A stretch of 64,000 bases of DNA from Endomychus coccineus (Eukaryota > Arthropoda > Insecta > Coleoptera > Endomychidae): NCBI GenBank assembly GCA_958510875.1, contig OY294068.1:24594297-24658296 (forward strand), written 5' to 3'. A model generated the notes under the pieces. That model did not search any database, was not told the origin of the DNA, and saw only the letters and a list, made by a program, of their open reading frames with translations. Shown piece by piece: positions 1 to 11,690 of this stretch (its first letter is position 1; each line of letters begins with the position of its first letter). A program made the translations under genes and the position numbers.

Positions 1-981
1 GGCCAATAAATGGCATGTTTTTGACATAATAAAAAAAAATTGAAAACGCTATTTTCCATCGATTTTAAGCGGGTAAGATGAAAATTTTTAATTATTTAAT
101 CAATAAAAAGTGTAATTTTGGTGTTTTCAACAATTTGTTAGTTTTCTATTTGTTAATAAACAATTTGTTAAAAATATCCAAGATTAGAGTCATTTTCAGC
201 TAATTTGAGGTCGTTGAACACAAATTTGATATTACTTTTTCATTCGACTATCAATTTTATTAGTTAATAAACAATTTGTTAATTAACAAATAGACAAAAA
301 GATAAAAATTCTGAAAATATCCAAGGTTAGAGTCATTTTTGGGTAATTTGAGGTCGCTGAACACAAATTTGATATTATTTTTTCATTTTACTATTGATTT
401 TATTAGTTAATTAACAAATTTTTGTTCCAAATATTAACAAGAAAATGGATAAATTAAAATATTTAAGATTGCTGTCATTTCCGGAGAATCTAAAGCACCG
501 AGAAAAGAATTCAAGATAATATTTTCAATAAATTGGTTATAAATCATTGTTTTGAAAAAAATGAGGATTTGAATATGGAAAAACGTAAAAGGTTTTTTGA
601 AAAAAATTTGTGACACAATTATTTTAAATACAAATTTTATAACTTTTTATTCTATATTTCTACTTAAAATTTTTTTCATTTTTTTGTCAATTTGTTAATT
701 AACAAATTGTTAATTAACTAATAAAATTGATAGTCAAATGAAAAAGTAATATCAAATTTGTGTTCAGCGACCTCAAATTAGCTGAAAATTACTCTAATCT
801 TGGATATTTTTAACAAATTGTTTATTAACAAATAGATAACTAACAAATTGTTAAAAACACCAAAATTACACTTTTTATTGATTAAATAATCGAAAATTTT
901 CATCTTACCCGCTTAAAATCTATGGAAAATAGCGTTTTCAATTTTTGTTTTGTTATGTCAAAAACATGCCATTTATTGGCC
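1..981. mobile_element. Foldback-type palindromic element
   Basis: The first 20 bases are the exact reverse complement of 962-981, and the arms pair inward over roughly 1-430 and 690-981. The left arm carries two copies of an about 150-bp unit (near 170-310 and 315-430) and the right arm one inverted copy; each unit contains GGTCGYTGAACACAAATTTG. No protein is visible. Long inverted repeats built of internal direct repeats are the hallmark of foldback elements. The element may start upstream of the window, so no target duplication can be read. Short frames inside it are chance. Confidence 0.8.
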
Positions 982-1214
982 ATTATTTATTGTTTATTAA
1001 GAATAGGAAAAATTTCCATCTATGTAGCTGTGGCAGATTCTGATCTGGAGGTCAAAACGAATCGAATGAGCTCTCACACATCAAAATCGGCCTTTTACAT
1101 CAACTTTGTCTAATTTGGGTCGATTTTGTACTTGGACTATAGCTAGCTTATTGACTGGATACATACCTTTTTAAAGAATATTATCTAACATTCGGTTACT
1201 ATAGGCCTATATGA

Positions 1215-1420
1215 ATCCAACTCCAGTAAAGTTTATGAGAAAATGGTCATGAAAGATTCATTAGATTCCGCAGAAGGGACCCACATTATAGTAGACTCGC
1301 AAAAAGGTTTTCGGAAAGGCAAAAACTACCATCAGAGACATCAAAAGGATATCTACATTGTATTAACACAAACAAGGATGTCTTTAGGTTTGTCTTCAGC
1401 ATTATCTTTCAAGTACGTTA
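1215..1420 (+). pseudogene. Possible non-LTR reverse transcriptase scrap
   Basis: The frame from about 1220 reads KVYEKMVMKDSL and then DSQKGFRKGK, which resembles the 'KVYEK...GFRKGKST' stretch before motif A in jockey/I-type reverse transcriptases. The reading breaks up after about 1340. It is too short to place in a family and could be chance. Confidence 0.3.
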
Positions 1421-3312
1421 GAACAAACGTTGTAGTGTCTTTAAGATTCCCACCTTGGTTTTCCATCAACGACGAGACACTTACTGTTGTTGTTGGCGGT
1501 TTTAATATACCTCATATTTGACTTTTAATATTGCCTACAAAACGACATGTTCTGGGATTTTCGAATAATTATTATAGGTGTTCTTAGATATTTCTCCGTT
1601 TATTTTTTTTTATAGTATAGTGATATTTAAATGCCTTTTGTAACTCATGGATCAGCTAGCTTGATACGATTTTTTCCGGAAGCAAAAATTAGGTTGAGCA
1701 GAGTGTCTATTATTATTGAGAATATATTATAGCAAAAGCATTTATATTTTCAACCTCATAGATAGTAGGTATTCGTGAATGCTTTTTCTTTCTTAGTTGA
1801 ATTTTTAGGAACAGTTCATCTTCAGCGGATCAATGTAACCCTACCAAGGTCTAATCATCCTCGTTCTGTTTCTTGCCAACAATAATACCTTTCAAAATAA
1901 GATTTCCAAGAAACAAGATGAATACTGGTAGTTATACTGCCCATGTACATTTTCCATTTTATAAACTGTCTCAAGCTAGAAATCCAACTGCGTTAAAACT
2001 TCTAACAACTGAGCTATAACGAAACCTCAAGCTTCAATAATTGACAGCTTGAACATTTAAATCGATATTTCCGTGTTGAATTGTTGATTTAGGCTTTCTG
2101 ACCATCAATGACAATCCATTCATCCGAGTTGTTTGCAAGCATGAAGTCATAGTTTCCGTATATTCAGGAACAACACATACAGGTACATACTCCGGACCTG
2201 TCAGATTCTCCCAATATGATCTCACGGATACAAGAAAACTCGAAATGTATCGTTAAAAATATCGCCATATCGATATTGGTAAGCCTGCAAGCGACTGCTG
2301 ACCTACTTGCCTCCCTATAGCGGCATAAAATTAAAATGCGCCCTTCCCACGTAAACTCTCTTCACCGTGTTGCCGTATACGAGACCTTTGAACTTTACAC
2401 TACCGTGCATTTTTTACTGTTTTTTATATCAATATTGCATCTTTCACAATTGTACCGTATATATGTTGTGTATGAATATTGTAAACAAAGCTATCCCGAC
2501 GCTGTCTATTCTAAGCCAACATAATCTTTTGTGTAGATAAGTATTCGAGAAACATAGTTCAAGCGATAAATGAAAAAGAAATCGTTCACTATATTACCAA
2601 TAAACACAACACTGAATGAAGTACTGTAAAAAGAATGCACGACGTGTTTCGTGTGGCTTCGTGAAGAGAAAATGACCCGGGTAGTGACCGTTGATTCGCA
2701 ATTCTGATTGTTTACATCTTATTCACGGATTAAGAGAGTACAGGTTGTTTACACTAAGGGACTAAAATCTAAATTGTTTGGTATAGGTTGTTCATGTGGT
2801 GATATCCGTCCTTCGAATTAGTTTTGCCGTGCATCGCTAATTCGACTCTCAGACTTTGTTGCTTTTCCCCGCTTCTAGCATATTCTCGTTCGTCACCTCC
2901 GACTGAATACAAAAGTAATTTCACATATATCGAAATTCACCAGCCAATCAAAGGCCCACGCGCGTTGCTAGACTGGCATTGCTTTCAACACTTCAACTGC
3001 TCGTTTTATTTCACAACCTACCTACTTCCTATCCTAGTGAGTTTAGCGAAGTAAGTGTAGGAAGTGCAAAATCATCGCAGCAGCCTCCGGACATTCATCA
3101 CTTCATTTGGTAAGCTTGCCCTCTGTTTCTTTCATTACAGGTTATTTTTATTCCTCAGGTAACAACAACAACCTACGCTACGAATACGAAATATTTCCTC
3201 TCTTACATCGTGATCTTCGAATACGAGATTTTCCACTCATACATTCAACAATCCACGCGCTCTACCACAACTGACCAAGCCGGTGCAGTTGGGATTAAGC
3301 TCCGCCCTCATC
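1421..3312. other. No recognisable feature
   Basis: Both strands were read. Open stretches are under 80 codons with no known motif. The 2640-3300 part is slightly less AT-rich and has short pyrimidine-rich tracts before AG (for example near 3150), but no paired exon can be supported. Confidence 0.5.
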
Positions 3313-3650
3313 GGAGTTCAACCTCTTCGTATCAGTGGGAACAGATGAAGAAGCGGAGAGTACGAAAAATCTACCTGATTATTGAGTAGAAGACTACTAT
3401 GCTTATATTCATTGACTTCTGAGTATTCTGAGTTATCTAAGAGTGTACCTTCATTCATCACACGTTTAATGTGAGCATTTTGATCAAATTGGTGGCTTTT
3501 CTCTAACAAATGTCTGGCATAATGTTTGTAATTCCTATTACCTACTCCTAAAATGTTACTCATTCTACTATAGAAAGACCTACCACGTTGACCTACATGA
3601 AAGATTGGACAAATTCACAACTCAACTTATAAACTTCAGACTTTCTAACT
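3313..3650 (-). pseudogene. Penelope-like element, GIY-YIG endonuclease fragment
   Basis: Reading the minus strand from about 3645 gives EVYKLSCEFVQSF, then after a frameshift HVGQRGRSFYSRMSN, and on to HARHLLEKSHQFDQ-like sequence and LLLNNQVDFSYSPLLHLF. This order (YK...C, VGQ.GRSF, H..H, final SPLL) is the GIY-YIG nuclease and tail of Penelope-like elements, which cuts target DNA for retrotransposition. The reverse transcriptase part is absent. It directly abuts the LINE fragment at 3655, so one inserted beside or into the other. Family assignment is from motif order; the frameshift marks it as dead. Confidence 0.6.
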
Positions 3651-3654
3651 TATC

Positions 3655-4990
3655 TTAGCCCTAGTTGAGGATAGATAACACTAAACATTCACAAAGTTTT
3701 TTTCTCAAGTTAAAACCTATTAATTTCCTATGCCTATATAACTGTCTCAAGACAAGGTAGGACTTCATAACTAATAAGGTTATATACTCCTCGCAGCGTT
3801 GTTTGCAGTCAAATATCACTCCAAGATTTCTAGCGCTATGTGAAACATTCAGAACCTGGCTCCGTATATTAAGTCGCATATCAGTATCTTCTTCCGCATC
3901 AGTCATCAGACCAGAATTAAAGATAGTATGGCAGCATTTGCTCGGATTCAAAGTTTGTGAGCATTTGAGTACTTTTCTAAGTACATTAATGAGGTTAGAT
4001 GCATCCTCAGATTTAGATGTGTCATATGAAAGATTCAGCTGATTGTCATCAGCAAAATACTGTATGTGGAAGACGTATATGAGATATAGAGTTGTGGACC
4101 TAATAACGACCCCTGTGGCACCCTGAACGTTACTTTCGACGCGCCCAATAACTCACCGTTGAGCTCAACCTTCTGCCAATGATTATTCAGATAAGAGCAG
4201 AAGAATTCAAGTTTGACAATCATAAGGTCGTGGTCAATACTGTCAAAAGTCTTTGAGTAATCGAGTAGGACTAGAGAAGCAACCCAAAACCCTTGTTCAG
4301 TGAATTTATGATATCGTTAGTAAGTTTGAGAAGTGCCGTAATAGGACTGAAACCTTTATGGAAACACGATTGATGATTATGGATAATATCATTTTGAACA
4401 ACATAAATATACTTGTTTCGCTACAACTTTTTCGATAATTTTTGACATAGCTGGTAAGATGCTAATGGGCCACAGATCATTCGAAGACTCAGAGTTTGTT
4501 CTTTTGGGGATAGGTTTAATGATAGAGTGTTTTCATACTTCTGAAAAGTAATCGACTTCCAGACAGCAATTCACAATATTTGGCAAATTAGGGAACTATA
4601 ACTGGTAAACACAGTTTTAACATTTTAGTCGAGATGAAATCATTTGTTTGAGTATTTGATTTCAAACCCAAGACAGAATATCTAATTTTATCGATAGTTG
4701 AGAGCTGAAGTGAGAAATGGTTTTGCTGATTGAGTTTATTTAGTCTGCATTTTGAGGAGTATCTTGACAGTTATCTGTTGAAGAACAGACTAAAGCAAAG
4801 TGATGATTAATCTGGTTGGCATCACATAACTGTGGCTTACTTCTTATATTTGAGGAATCAATGTTCTTCCAAAGTTTGGAGCTATCTGATCTATCAGCAC
4901 AATACCGGAATTTCAAATACAATTGGACATAACTTCTCAAATATCGGATATAATTACATAAAAAAAACTGTATTACAACTGTAATACAGG
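3655..4990 (-). pseudogene. Jockey-like LINE, ORF2 reverse transcriptase remnant 1
   Basis: Minus-strand blocks in order, in changing frames: KFRYCADRSDSSKLWKNI (about 4900-4850, linker before the RT), PISILPAMSKIIEKVVAKQV (about 4460-4410), motif A VLLDYSKTFDSIDHDL (about 4270-4225), motif B RVPQGSLLGPQLY (about 4130-4090), motif C YFADDNQ (about 4060-4040), then NPSKCCHTIF and ARNLGVIFDCK in the thumb region, ending near LCECLVLSILN at 3661. It would copy element RNA into DNA at the target site. At least three frameshifts and loss of the endonuclease domain make it a pseudogene. A PLE fragment lies immediately downstream and a second, related LINE remnant upstream. Confidence 0.8.
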
Positions 4991-5483
4991 AAGGTAAACC
5001 TTCTATAAATTTGGAATAATGTATGTTTGGGTCACTCTAGTAATATGTATCACCTGTACATATAAAATAATTTCAGTGAAGTTTTCAAATTTACACAATT
5101 TTCTTCAATCACTTTACTTGATATCTCCCATAACATATATTGAATATATTTATTTAGTATATATATGCCCAACAGGTTAACCCAATTATAGGACAAACAA
5201 TAAACAGCAACCTAATATAAAGAAAAACAAGAAATATATAACAAAAATAATATCTTATAGGAATAATGAAAATAAACTAGCTAAATTTTCAAATTACATG
5301 GTGATAAATAACCTCATCTGACCACACTAATAAGATACTAAATACTATTGAAAAATAGGTCACATTGTGAACAATTATTTTTATTTAAAGTTTGTTGTCA
5401 TGACAAATATCGGACATCTAGATGATACATTTGTATTAGACCTGACATTATAAAAAGTTAAAGGACAGCGAAAAGATAATTTA
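4991..5483. other. Non-coding AT-rich stretch between LINEs
   Basis: Very AT-rich, with no frame above 60 codons. The part next to 5483 is probably the 3' untranslated tail of the minus-strand LINE that begins at 5484; no clear poly(A) or short-repeat tail could be located. Confidence 0.4.
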
Positions 5484-7290
5484 GGTACAACAAAATTTAA
5501 TTAACCTAATAAGTAACTGCAGTCAATATTATTATTCAACAAATTATGGAGGAATATTGTGCTCCTTATTCTTGTTCTCAGTTCAAGTGTCAAACAATCA
5601 AAAGTTGATAATAATAATTGATGGTCAAAACCTCTTCTAGGAAAAATATTGAAAGTTCTAAACCAGAGATATTTCAAATAATTACGTTGAATGCTCTCAA
5701 TTAGTGTTATCTGGAATTTATACTGAGGGTTCCAGATGAGTGAAGCATATTCCAGTTTTGGTCTTACCAATGAATTGAATAGTGTTTGTAGTACCTCTAA
5801 ATTGTTGAAATATTTGGAATGCCTAAGTACAAACCCTAAAGTTCTATTAGGTTCAGCACACGTGGCACTTATATGTAGATTAAAAGTGAACTGATGATCG
5901 TATGAAACACATCAGTCTTCGACTGTAGTATTACGAGAAATGATTACTGAATCTAAAAGATAATCGAACAAAATAGGATGGTCTTCACAACTGAAGCTAA
6001 CAACACGACATTCACTAATATTAAGACTTAATTTATTGTTGGCGCACCATTCAAAAATATTATCCAGATCATTTTGTAGTGCATAGCAGTAATCTATGGT
6101 CTTTATTTCTAAAAATATTCTCATATCATCAGCAAAAATCAGTTTCAATCTGATTATGATTCCAGCCAAATCATTAATAAATAACCGGAACAGTAGAGGA
6201 CCAAGGTTGAGCCTTGAGGAACACCGGATTTGGCGATAAATGGATTTGATCTTTGACCACAATTTGTGAACGGGAATAATCTTTGCCTTATTTCAAACAC
6301 TAGGAAATTTATTAGATTTCAAACTGAGATTGAACAAAATCTGTAGTGGTACAACAAACATAGAAGCGCAATTTTTTATTAAGAAGCTTGGTATTTGATC
6401 ATGTCCAGAGGTGTATTTATTCTTGAGATTTTTAATAGCAGTTACAATTTCTGGTTCATTTATCGATACAATATTCAAAAATGATGAGTTAATGTTGGTC
6501 AAATCTGAAATATTGCTGAAATCGTTATTGTTATTGGGTTCAGAGTATACACTGGCAAAGAATGTACCAAATGCTCCAACGATTCCTTTGGAATCATTTA
6601 ATAAGGTTTCAATAAAACGCATAGAACCAGGAATTCTAGTCGTGCATTTTTCTTCACCTATGAAGTTCCAAAAACTTTTTGTATCAGGAGTGATGGAGTT
6701 ACCGATTTTCTCCAAATGGACATTATAAGCTTCCTTTATTCGAACTTTGTTTAAAGATCTCAGTTGCTTAAAATCTCCAAGATTCTGACGAGACTTATGT
6801 TTTAAATACTTAGTTCTAGCATTATTCTTATGTTTTATTAGTAGATCGATAGTAGACCTATTAAACCATGGTGGATAACCACGTTTTTTATTTTGAAATA
6901 ATGGTATATTTACATCAAATACAGAGTATATCATACTTTAGAATTCAGAGCAAGCCTCAACAATATTAAAGTAATCATTCAGAATTTCAAGTAACATATT
7001 ATATAATTATAAGAAATTAGCTTTTCCAAAGTTATACGTGTTGTTTACACTTATACCTTTGAATTTGTGATTATGAGGTCTACACAATGACATCTCAATC
7101 AAGAGTGCAGGGTGGAACGAATCTTCTTTAACTAAGGGAGCATTGTCTCTAAGCATTTGACATGTTTTGTTAGATAATACTGGGTCAAGATAGTTGTCAC
7201 AACTGTTTGTTATATTATTGTATTGTTCCAATTGCAAGAAATTCTTGAAGTTTCTACAAATAAAGGTTATCAACAATATTCTCATTTATG
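5484..7290 (-). pseudogene. Jockey-like LINE, ORF2 endonuclease end plus partial RT (remnant 2)
   Basis: Minus-strand order: the end of an AP-type endonuclease (7285-7007; LDPVLSNKTC and VKEDSFHPALLIEM), a 213-codon open linker (6934-6293) with KRGYPPWFNRSTIDLL and KNKYTSGHDQIPSFLIKNC just before the RT, then RT pieces LGPLLFRLFINDL (motif B) and IFADD (motif C) at 6210-6120, and a C-terminal block VRPKLEYASLIWNPQYKF (5770-5501). Between FPSV (6293) and the motif B block (6240) the fingers and motif A are missing: a clean internal deletion. The C-terminal block resembles the LINE at 43.3-44.5 kb. The long open linker suggests fairly recent decay. Confidence 0.85.
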
Positions 7291-8204
7291 AAACAAAGGT
7301 ATATTAAGTCACCTTGAATTAATAAGTGCTATATTGAACTTCGACAAACTAATACCGCACCCTGTATATTATGTTATATGGATTGCACCTAGTAGTATAG
7401 TGGAATGCATTCCATTTTTCCAATTGGATAGAAATCAGATATAAGTTGAACCGGCTTTTTCTTTCACTACATGATCATAATATGTTCACAGTGACATACA
7501 GCATACAGTACATAACTCTGGGTAATCCCACGAATCATAAATGACAATATTACAACAACAACGGCGACCGATTGTATTGCGAGAGATCATTTGTCAGATA
7601 ATACTTTTTATTCAGGTACAACAGAGGGTGCCACATCTGTCAGCTGGACAAACGTATCTCATCGTAGATTTTCCGTCGTATCATATTTGCCTTACAAACT
7701 CTTGATTCGTTTTTTAGTGTTCAATCGAACGAAAATCGGTATGAAGTCAGTGAATGTGGACATAAAACATATATTCTCAGTCCCATTCAGCGTTTTGTCA
7801 TTTTTATTATGCCGTTGTCTTTGATATTGAAGTTCGTTACTCAATCAAATGTCTTTTGTTCCGCGCTATGTTATTCATCATTATAAATTCGAGAGTGTAT
7901 ATGTTGTTGTTCCAAAACGTACCTGTGTAGAATGACGCTTAAAAATGACATACTCACTGTGCAATAGAAATTAATGCATCCAATATAATGTTGTATCTAC
8001 TACCGAAGGCTTGAATAATCTTGTAGGAGTGAAAATACTATCATTCAGTGTCACAAGGGCGACGATTTCAATGAGAGTTATTCTGAGCTTGATACCCCTT
8101 CACCTACATTTTTAGAGTGAAGCGAGAGCGGTTACGTACAGATTTATGCTCACCTCGTTAACTTCACAGGATACAATACTAAAGACTAGAAGAGGAACTT
8201 GAGG
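7291..8204. other. No recognisable feature
   Basis: AT-rich, with no frame above 80 codons that carries a motif on either strand. I could not find a 5' continuation of the LINE endonuclease domain past 7290. Confidence 0.45.
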
Positions 8205-8700
8205 CCGACTTAACTGAAGGAATGTCTAATGCCGTTATGGTAACTAACTTCTACGGACAATACACTGTTAATATACCAGAGGAAGGAATATTGAGTATCC
8301 ATCAGTACAAAATCATTCTGATACACAGACGGCTCGAAGACCGAAAAAGGAGTCGCAACAGGAAACGCTGACAAAATCAAAGTATAAGGTCCACAGTGAG
8401 CCTGTCAAAAGACACCACAGTATTTCAAGCAGATCTAACTGCAACACATACACTGTATTGGAAGAAGAAACAGGAAAAATAGTATTGGTCGGTCATTGGA
8501 ATAAGAGGAACATGATAGTGACTCTGACATGTCTTCTAGGACAAAGGGAAACCTAAAGACGAAAAAGCCGGTAGATTGTCCAGAAAAAGCTCAACAGTGG
8601 AATTCTATAGCCCGAAACCACTTTGCGGGCTTCGCAAAAGCAACAGGCAGAAAAACTTCCAACAGATATGAGAAAAAACACGCACGGAACTTAGAACAAG
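8205..8700 (+). pseudogene. RNase H domain remnant of an R1/I-type LINE
   Basis: Plus-strand reading gives YTVNIPEEGILSIHQYKI (8265-8320, linker), YTDGSKTEKGVATGN (about 8320-8365, RNase H motif with the first catalytic Asp), SLSKDTTVFQADLTAT (about 8400-8450, second motif, where the usual Glu reads Asp), and a degenerate GIRG block near 8490. The RNase H domain removes RNA from the cDNA hybrid in I, R1 and LOA-type elements. Frames shift at least twice. The open stretch 8529-8711 follows without a recognised domain. Confidence 0.6.
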
Positions 8701-9185
8701 CTCTAAGATAGAGGTAGACAACCTTATGCGAAAATGACAAATAGCACACTATTAAGTTACTTCGAAAATGACGAATACCACCCTAGAGTTGGAAAGTAAA
8801 AAAAACTCTAGAATGATATGTGTATTAAAATTATAGTTATTACTTATATAAGGCGACTAAAAATCCTTAATCCACGAGAAAAAATGGTCACTTGAGGCGC
8901 AGCCGAGTGTTACTTTCTTTCGAGAAGATCGAAGGATGTTAATTCTCGATTGTAATTCAACATTTTATCCACGACCACGGCCAAGACCGGTCAATTGAGA
9001 GATTGAAACCCTTTGAGAGAAGGGGACAAATTCTGGTTTTGAAAAACGTCAGATTGGACAAATTTATTTTTATCACAATATTGATTTTGAGCTGAAAACT
9101 AGAATGTCTTAGAATCGTTTCTCCTACATACGTTCGTTTATTTATCGACAAGACCGACAAGATTTTTAAAACCCACAGAAAAAGT
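8701..9185. other. No recognisable feature
   Basis: AT-rich stretch between LINE and Crypton remnants; nothing readable on either strand. Confidence 0.4.
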
Positions 9186-9900
9186 TAGTGAGAAGGCTAA
9201 GAATTTCTCCAATCTAGCTGAAATCCAAGAAAAAGCTCAAGAAGCAACATTACGTCTATTACGAGTGAAAAGCAAAAGTGTATACGAAGAGGAATTGGTA
9301 GAATTCGACAACTGGCAAGAAGAAGGGCATGGGAGAAGGAGAATTCACAGAAGAGGTGCTACTATACTACTTTTTCAATGTGAAGAAACGGTTTGTTGCC
9401 TCTTCAATGTGGACAAAGTATTCAATGCTAAAATCAATGTTGGGAGTGCATACAGGTATTGATATCTCGAAATATGGTAAACCTACTTCATATTTGAAAA
9501 ACAGATCTAGAAAGTCAAAGAAGGCAAAGATACTGGAGAGAAATCGAATCGAAGAATTTTTGAAAAAAGCACCGGATGAAGAATATTTACAAGCTAAGGT
9601 AGAAAATACAGTATGTTAAAATTTCTACGATGATTTTTATTTCGAATCCCTTCATGAGAGTAGTATCAACCTTTTTGGATATCAGCCATGTCCAAGACAA
9701 AGGCAACTACCTGTACGTACTTATTCCTCCTACGAAAACAAAAATTTCAAGAAGTTTCACGATGGAAGAAGAACCTTTTTCAAAAAATGCTGTAGAAATG
9801 TCTCGAGAATACAACAATCTGCCACCCAAAACTGTAGGTGGGAGATTTTCCTTGCGATACGTGGTTGGAGAATGAACTACACAACATGTAGGCATCTACC
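9186..9900 (+). pseudogene. Crypton-like tyrosine recombinase remnant, copy 1
   Basis: The first frame reads EKAQEATLRLLRVKSKSVYE and ELVEFDNW (core-binding domain start). After a shift near 9320 it continues EFTEEVLLYYFFNVKKRF, WTKYSMLKSMLGVHTGIDIS, KYGKPTSYLK and EEFLKKAPDEEYLQAKV (to 9600), then stops. A third block (9690-9875) reads DISHVQDKGNYLYVLIPP, TKTKISRSFTMEEE. This order matches insect Crypton-type tyrosine recombinases, which move DNA by strand exchange through a Tyr intermediate. The segment that should hold the first catalytic Arg is replaced by a stop and unrelated sequence near 9620. A second copy follows at once. Family recognition rests on motif memory, not a search. Confidence 0.65.
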
Positions 9901-9914
9901 CAATTCCGAAAACC

Positions 9915-10530
9915 TTAATATTCTATGTTGCATACCACTTTATCCATTCACCATAAAATAGATATCTCCAAATATAGTAAGCTTGGGGCATTTTTAAAGA
10001 GGAAATGTGAAGGATATGAACCTGAAAAAGTCAACATTTTGACGCAATGAAAAATTTGTGAATTTATAAATAGTGCTTCTGATGAGATTCACTTACTCAC
10101 GGAGGTAAGTCATCGGTATTAAACCGAAGTATTAATCACAACTTGTCAATGTTGTGTTGGTTACAGGTATTACAGGTGCATGTCTAAAGCGAGAGTTCAC
10201 CTACTTATGTATAGATAACATTGAAGATTCGCAGATGTTATTGAATTCAGTGATACAAAAAATAATCTGTCGCAAGTTCACTATTACTAGAAACTTTTAT
10301 AGCATATATGGAAAATATACAATCTGAGACCATCAACTACCGAAACACATTCTTTTCTCAATTATAAAGACCAAAAATGCACAAGACAAGTGATGAGAAT
10401 TACCAAAATTAAGAGTAGTGACTAAATTTTTGAATCTGAAGGATCCTGAAAAATACACTGGGCACTCATTGGGCCGTTTATCTGTTACGATATTAGAGCT
10501 AGGTGTGTCCAACCAATTCCAAAAAAGCAA
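9915..10530 (+). pseudogene. Crypton-like tyrosine recombinase remnant, copy 2
   Basis: It begins again in the core-binding domain: MLHTTLSIHHKIDISKYSKL, GAFLKRKCEGYEPEKVNIL (9925-10045), SASDEIHLLTEV, then GITGACLKREFTYLCIDNIE (10165-10225; the block that in the family holds the first catalytic Arg), and KDPEKYTGHSLGRLSVTIL (10425-10500; the H-x-x-R region, with Leu-Gly where the family usually has Phe-Arg). The terminal Tyr helix was not found. Copies 1 and 2 are head to tail and overlap in content, so this is two elements or a partial tandem duplication. Several frameshifts make it inactive. Confidence 0.65.
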
Positions 10531-10544
10531 AGCAGAAGACCCTT

Positions 10545-11690
10545 TATGATGATAATAGATCTATTGCAATTTTATTTGTGATCTCTAAAGTGATAGAGAA
10601 AGCAATCAACATCGACGTCATCCAATCAATACATAGAGAGCACCAAAATCGTGAATGACCGGCAATATGTTTTCCGTTGGTAGAGATCAACAGGAGACCT
10701 ACTTGCCTACGAAACACATGTGTGGCAGGAATGTATTGAAAAATATGGGGGAACAATTGTTGGACATATCCAAAGCATTTGATCGAGTGTGACACTAAAG
10801 CCTTATTAGAAAACTGCCCGTCATATGGTTTGCCTCCTCAACCTTGTCGCTTACTATCGAGTTCTCTCTCAGATACTTCACTTCATGTGGTGGTTGATAG
10901 AGTATCCTCCGGCAAATGACTATCAACGCTGATATTCCACAGGGATCTGTCTTGGCACCAACTTTGTTTCTCTTCATATAAACCATATCTTGGAAGTATC
11001 TTGAACATAGCTTCGCAGATGATGGGACACAGCATACCACTATTTCATCCGGAGTCCCTATAGCATCCAATGAAGCGAGAGGAATGACAGAGACAGGTTG
11101 ACGCAATTAATCGAGATCTGGCAATGATTTTGGAGAGTGTATGTTAATGAAAATTCAAGCTTGCATCTTCTCCAGGGAGGCAGATCCCACAATCCCTGAT
11201 TAGATGATGTCAGGTAACTATTCTTATGAAGTCTCCCATGTCCATGCTTGGGATCACAACCAATAGGATAATCATGTGAGGTCCATTGCGAGAACCTCTT
11301 CCCAAGAATTCGTCTACATCCCAGCAGCTCCTCATAATATACAAAGCACACATTCGATCTGTCCTGTAGTAATGCATACATCTTTGGAGTTCGGCTATCA
11401 AACATACGCTGAAGCTCTTGGATTTCATCCCTATTCTATAGATATTTCCATGGTAGGAGTTTATCTGAAATCTCGTATGTTAATACATCACGAGAGATTC
11501 CAGATAGCAGGATTAGACGAGCTCAAGCCGGTCTCCCTTCCATTTTAACCTATAACCTCCAAACCTTCAGAAAAGAGTCGATCGCTCATCTCCTCTCATA
11601 AAATTACATCACTGGTACACACGATCTTCTTCCACCATTAAATGGTTTTCTCTCGTGTGTAGTCAAAGTATAGAAAAGAAATCTGATGTT
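10545..11690 (+). pseudogene. LINE family A, RT remnant (copy at 10.5 kb)
   Basis: Blocks on the plus strand: SKVIEKAINIDVIQSIH (10585-10635), SKAFDRV (motif A, about 10770), SYGLPPQPCRLLSSSLSDTS (10820-10880), IPQGSVLAPTLF (motif B, about 10935-10965), an ADDGT motif C (about 11018), TKTQA/FSR-like block (11150-11170), YKAHIRSVL (about 11345), and a 3' coding tail GIRRAQAG-like near 11510. Frames change repeatedly. The 3' part aligns with 20.6-21.2/23.5-23.8 kb, 28.5-28.9 kb and, inverted, 63.66-64.0 kb. It is jockey/CR1-like by motif; the exact clade is uncertain. Confidence 0.75.

Noticed and set aside
3095..3160. Possible small intron (GTAAGC ... CATTACAG)
   Set aside because: The distance between the signals is only about 30 bp, too short for an insect intron, and flanking frames have no recognisable product.
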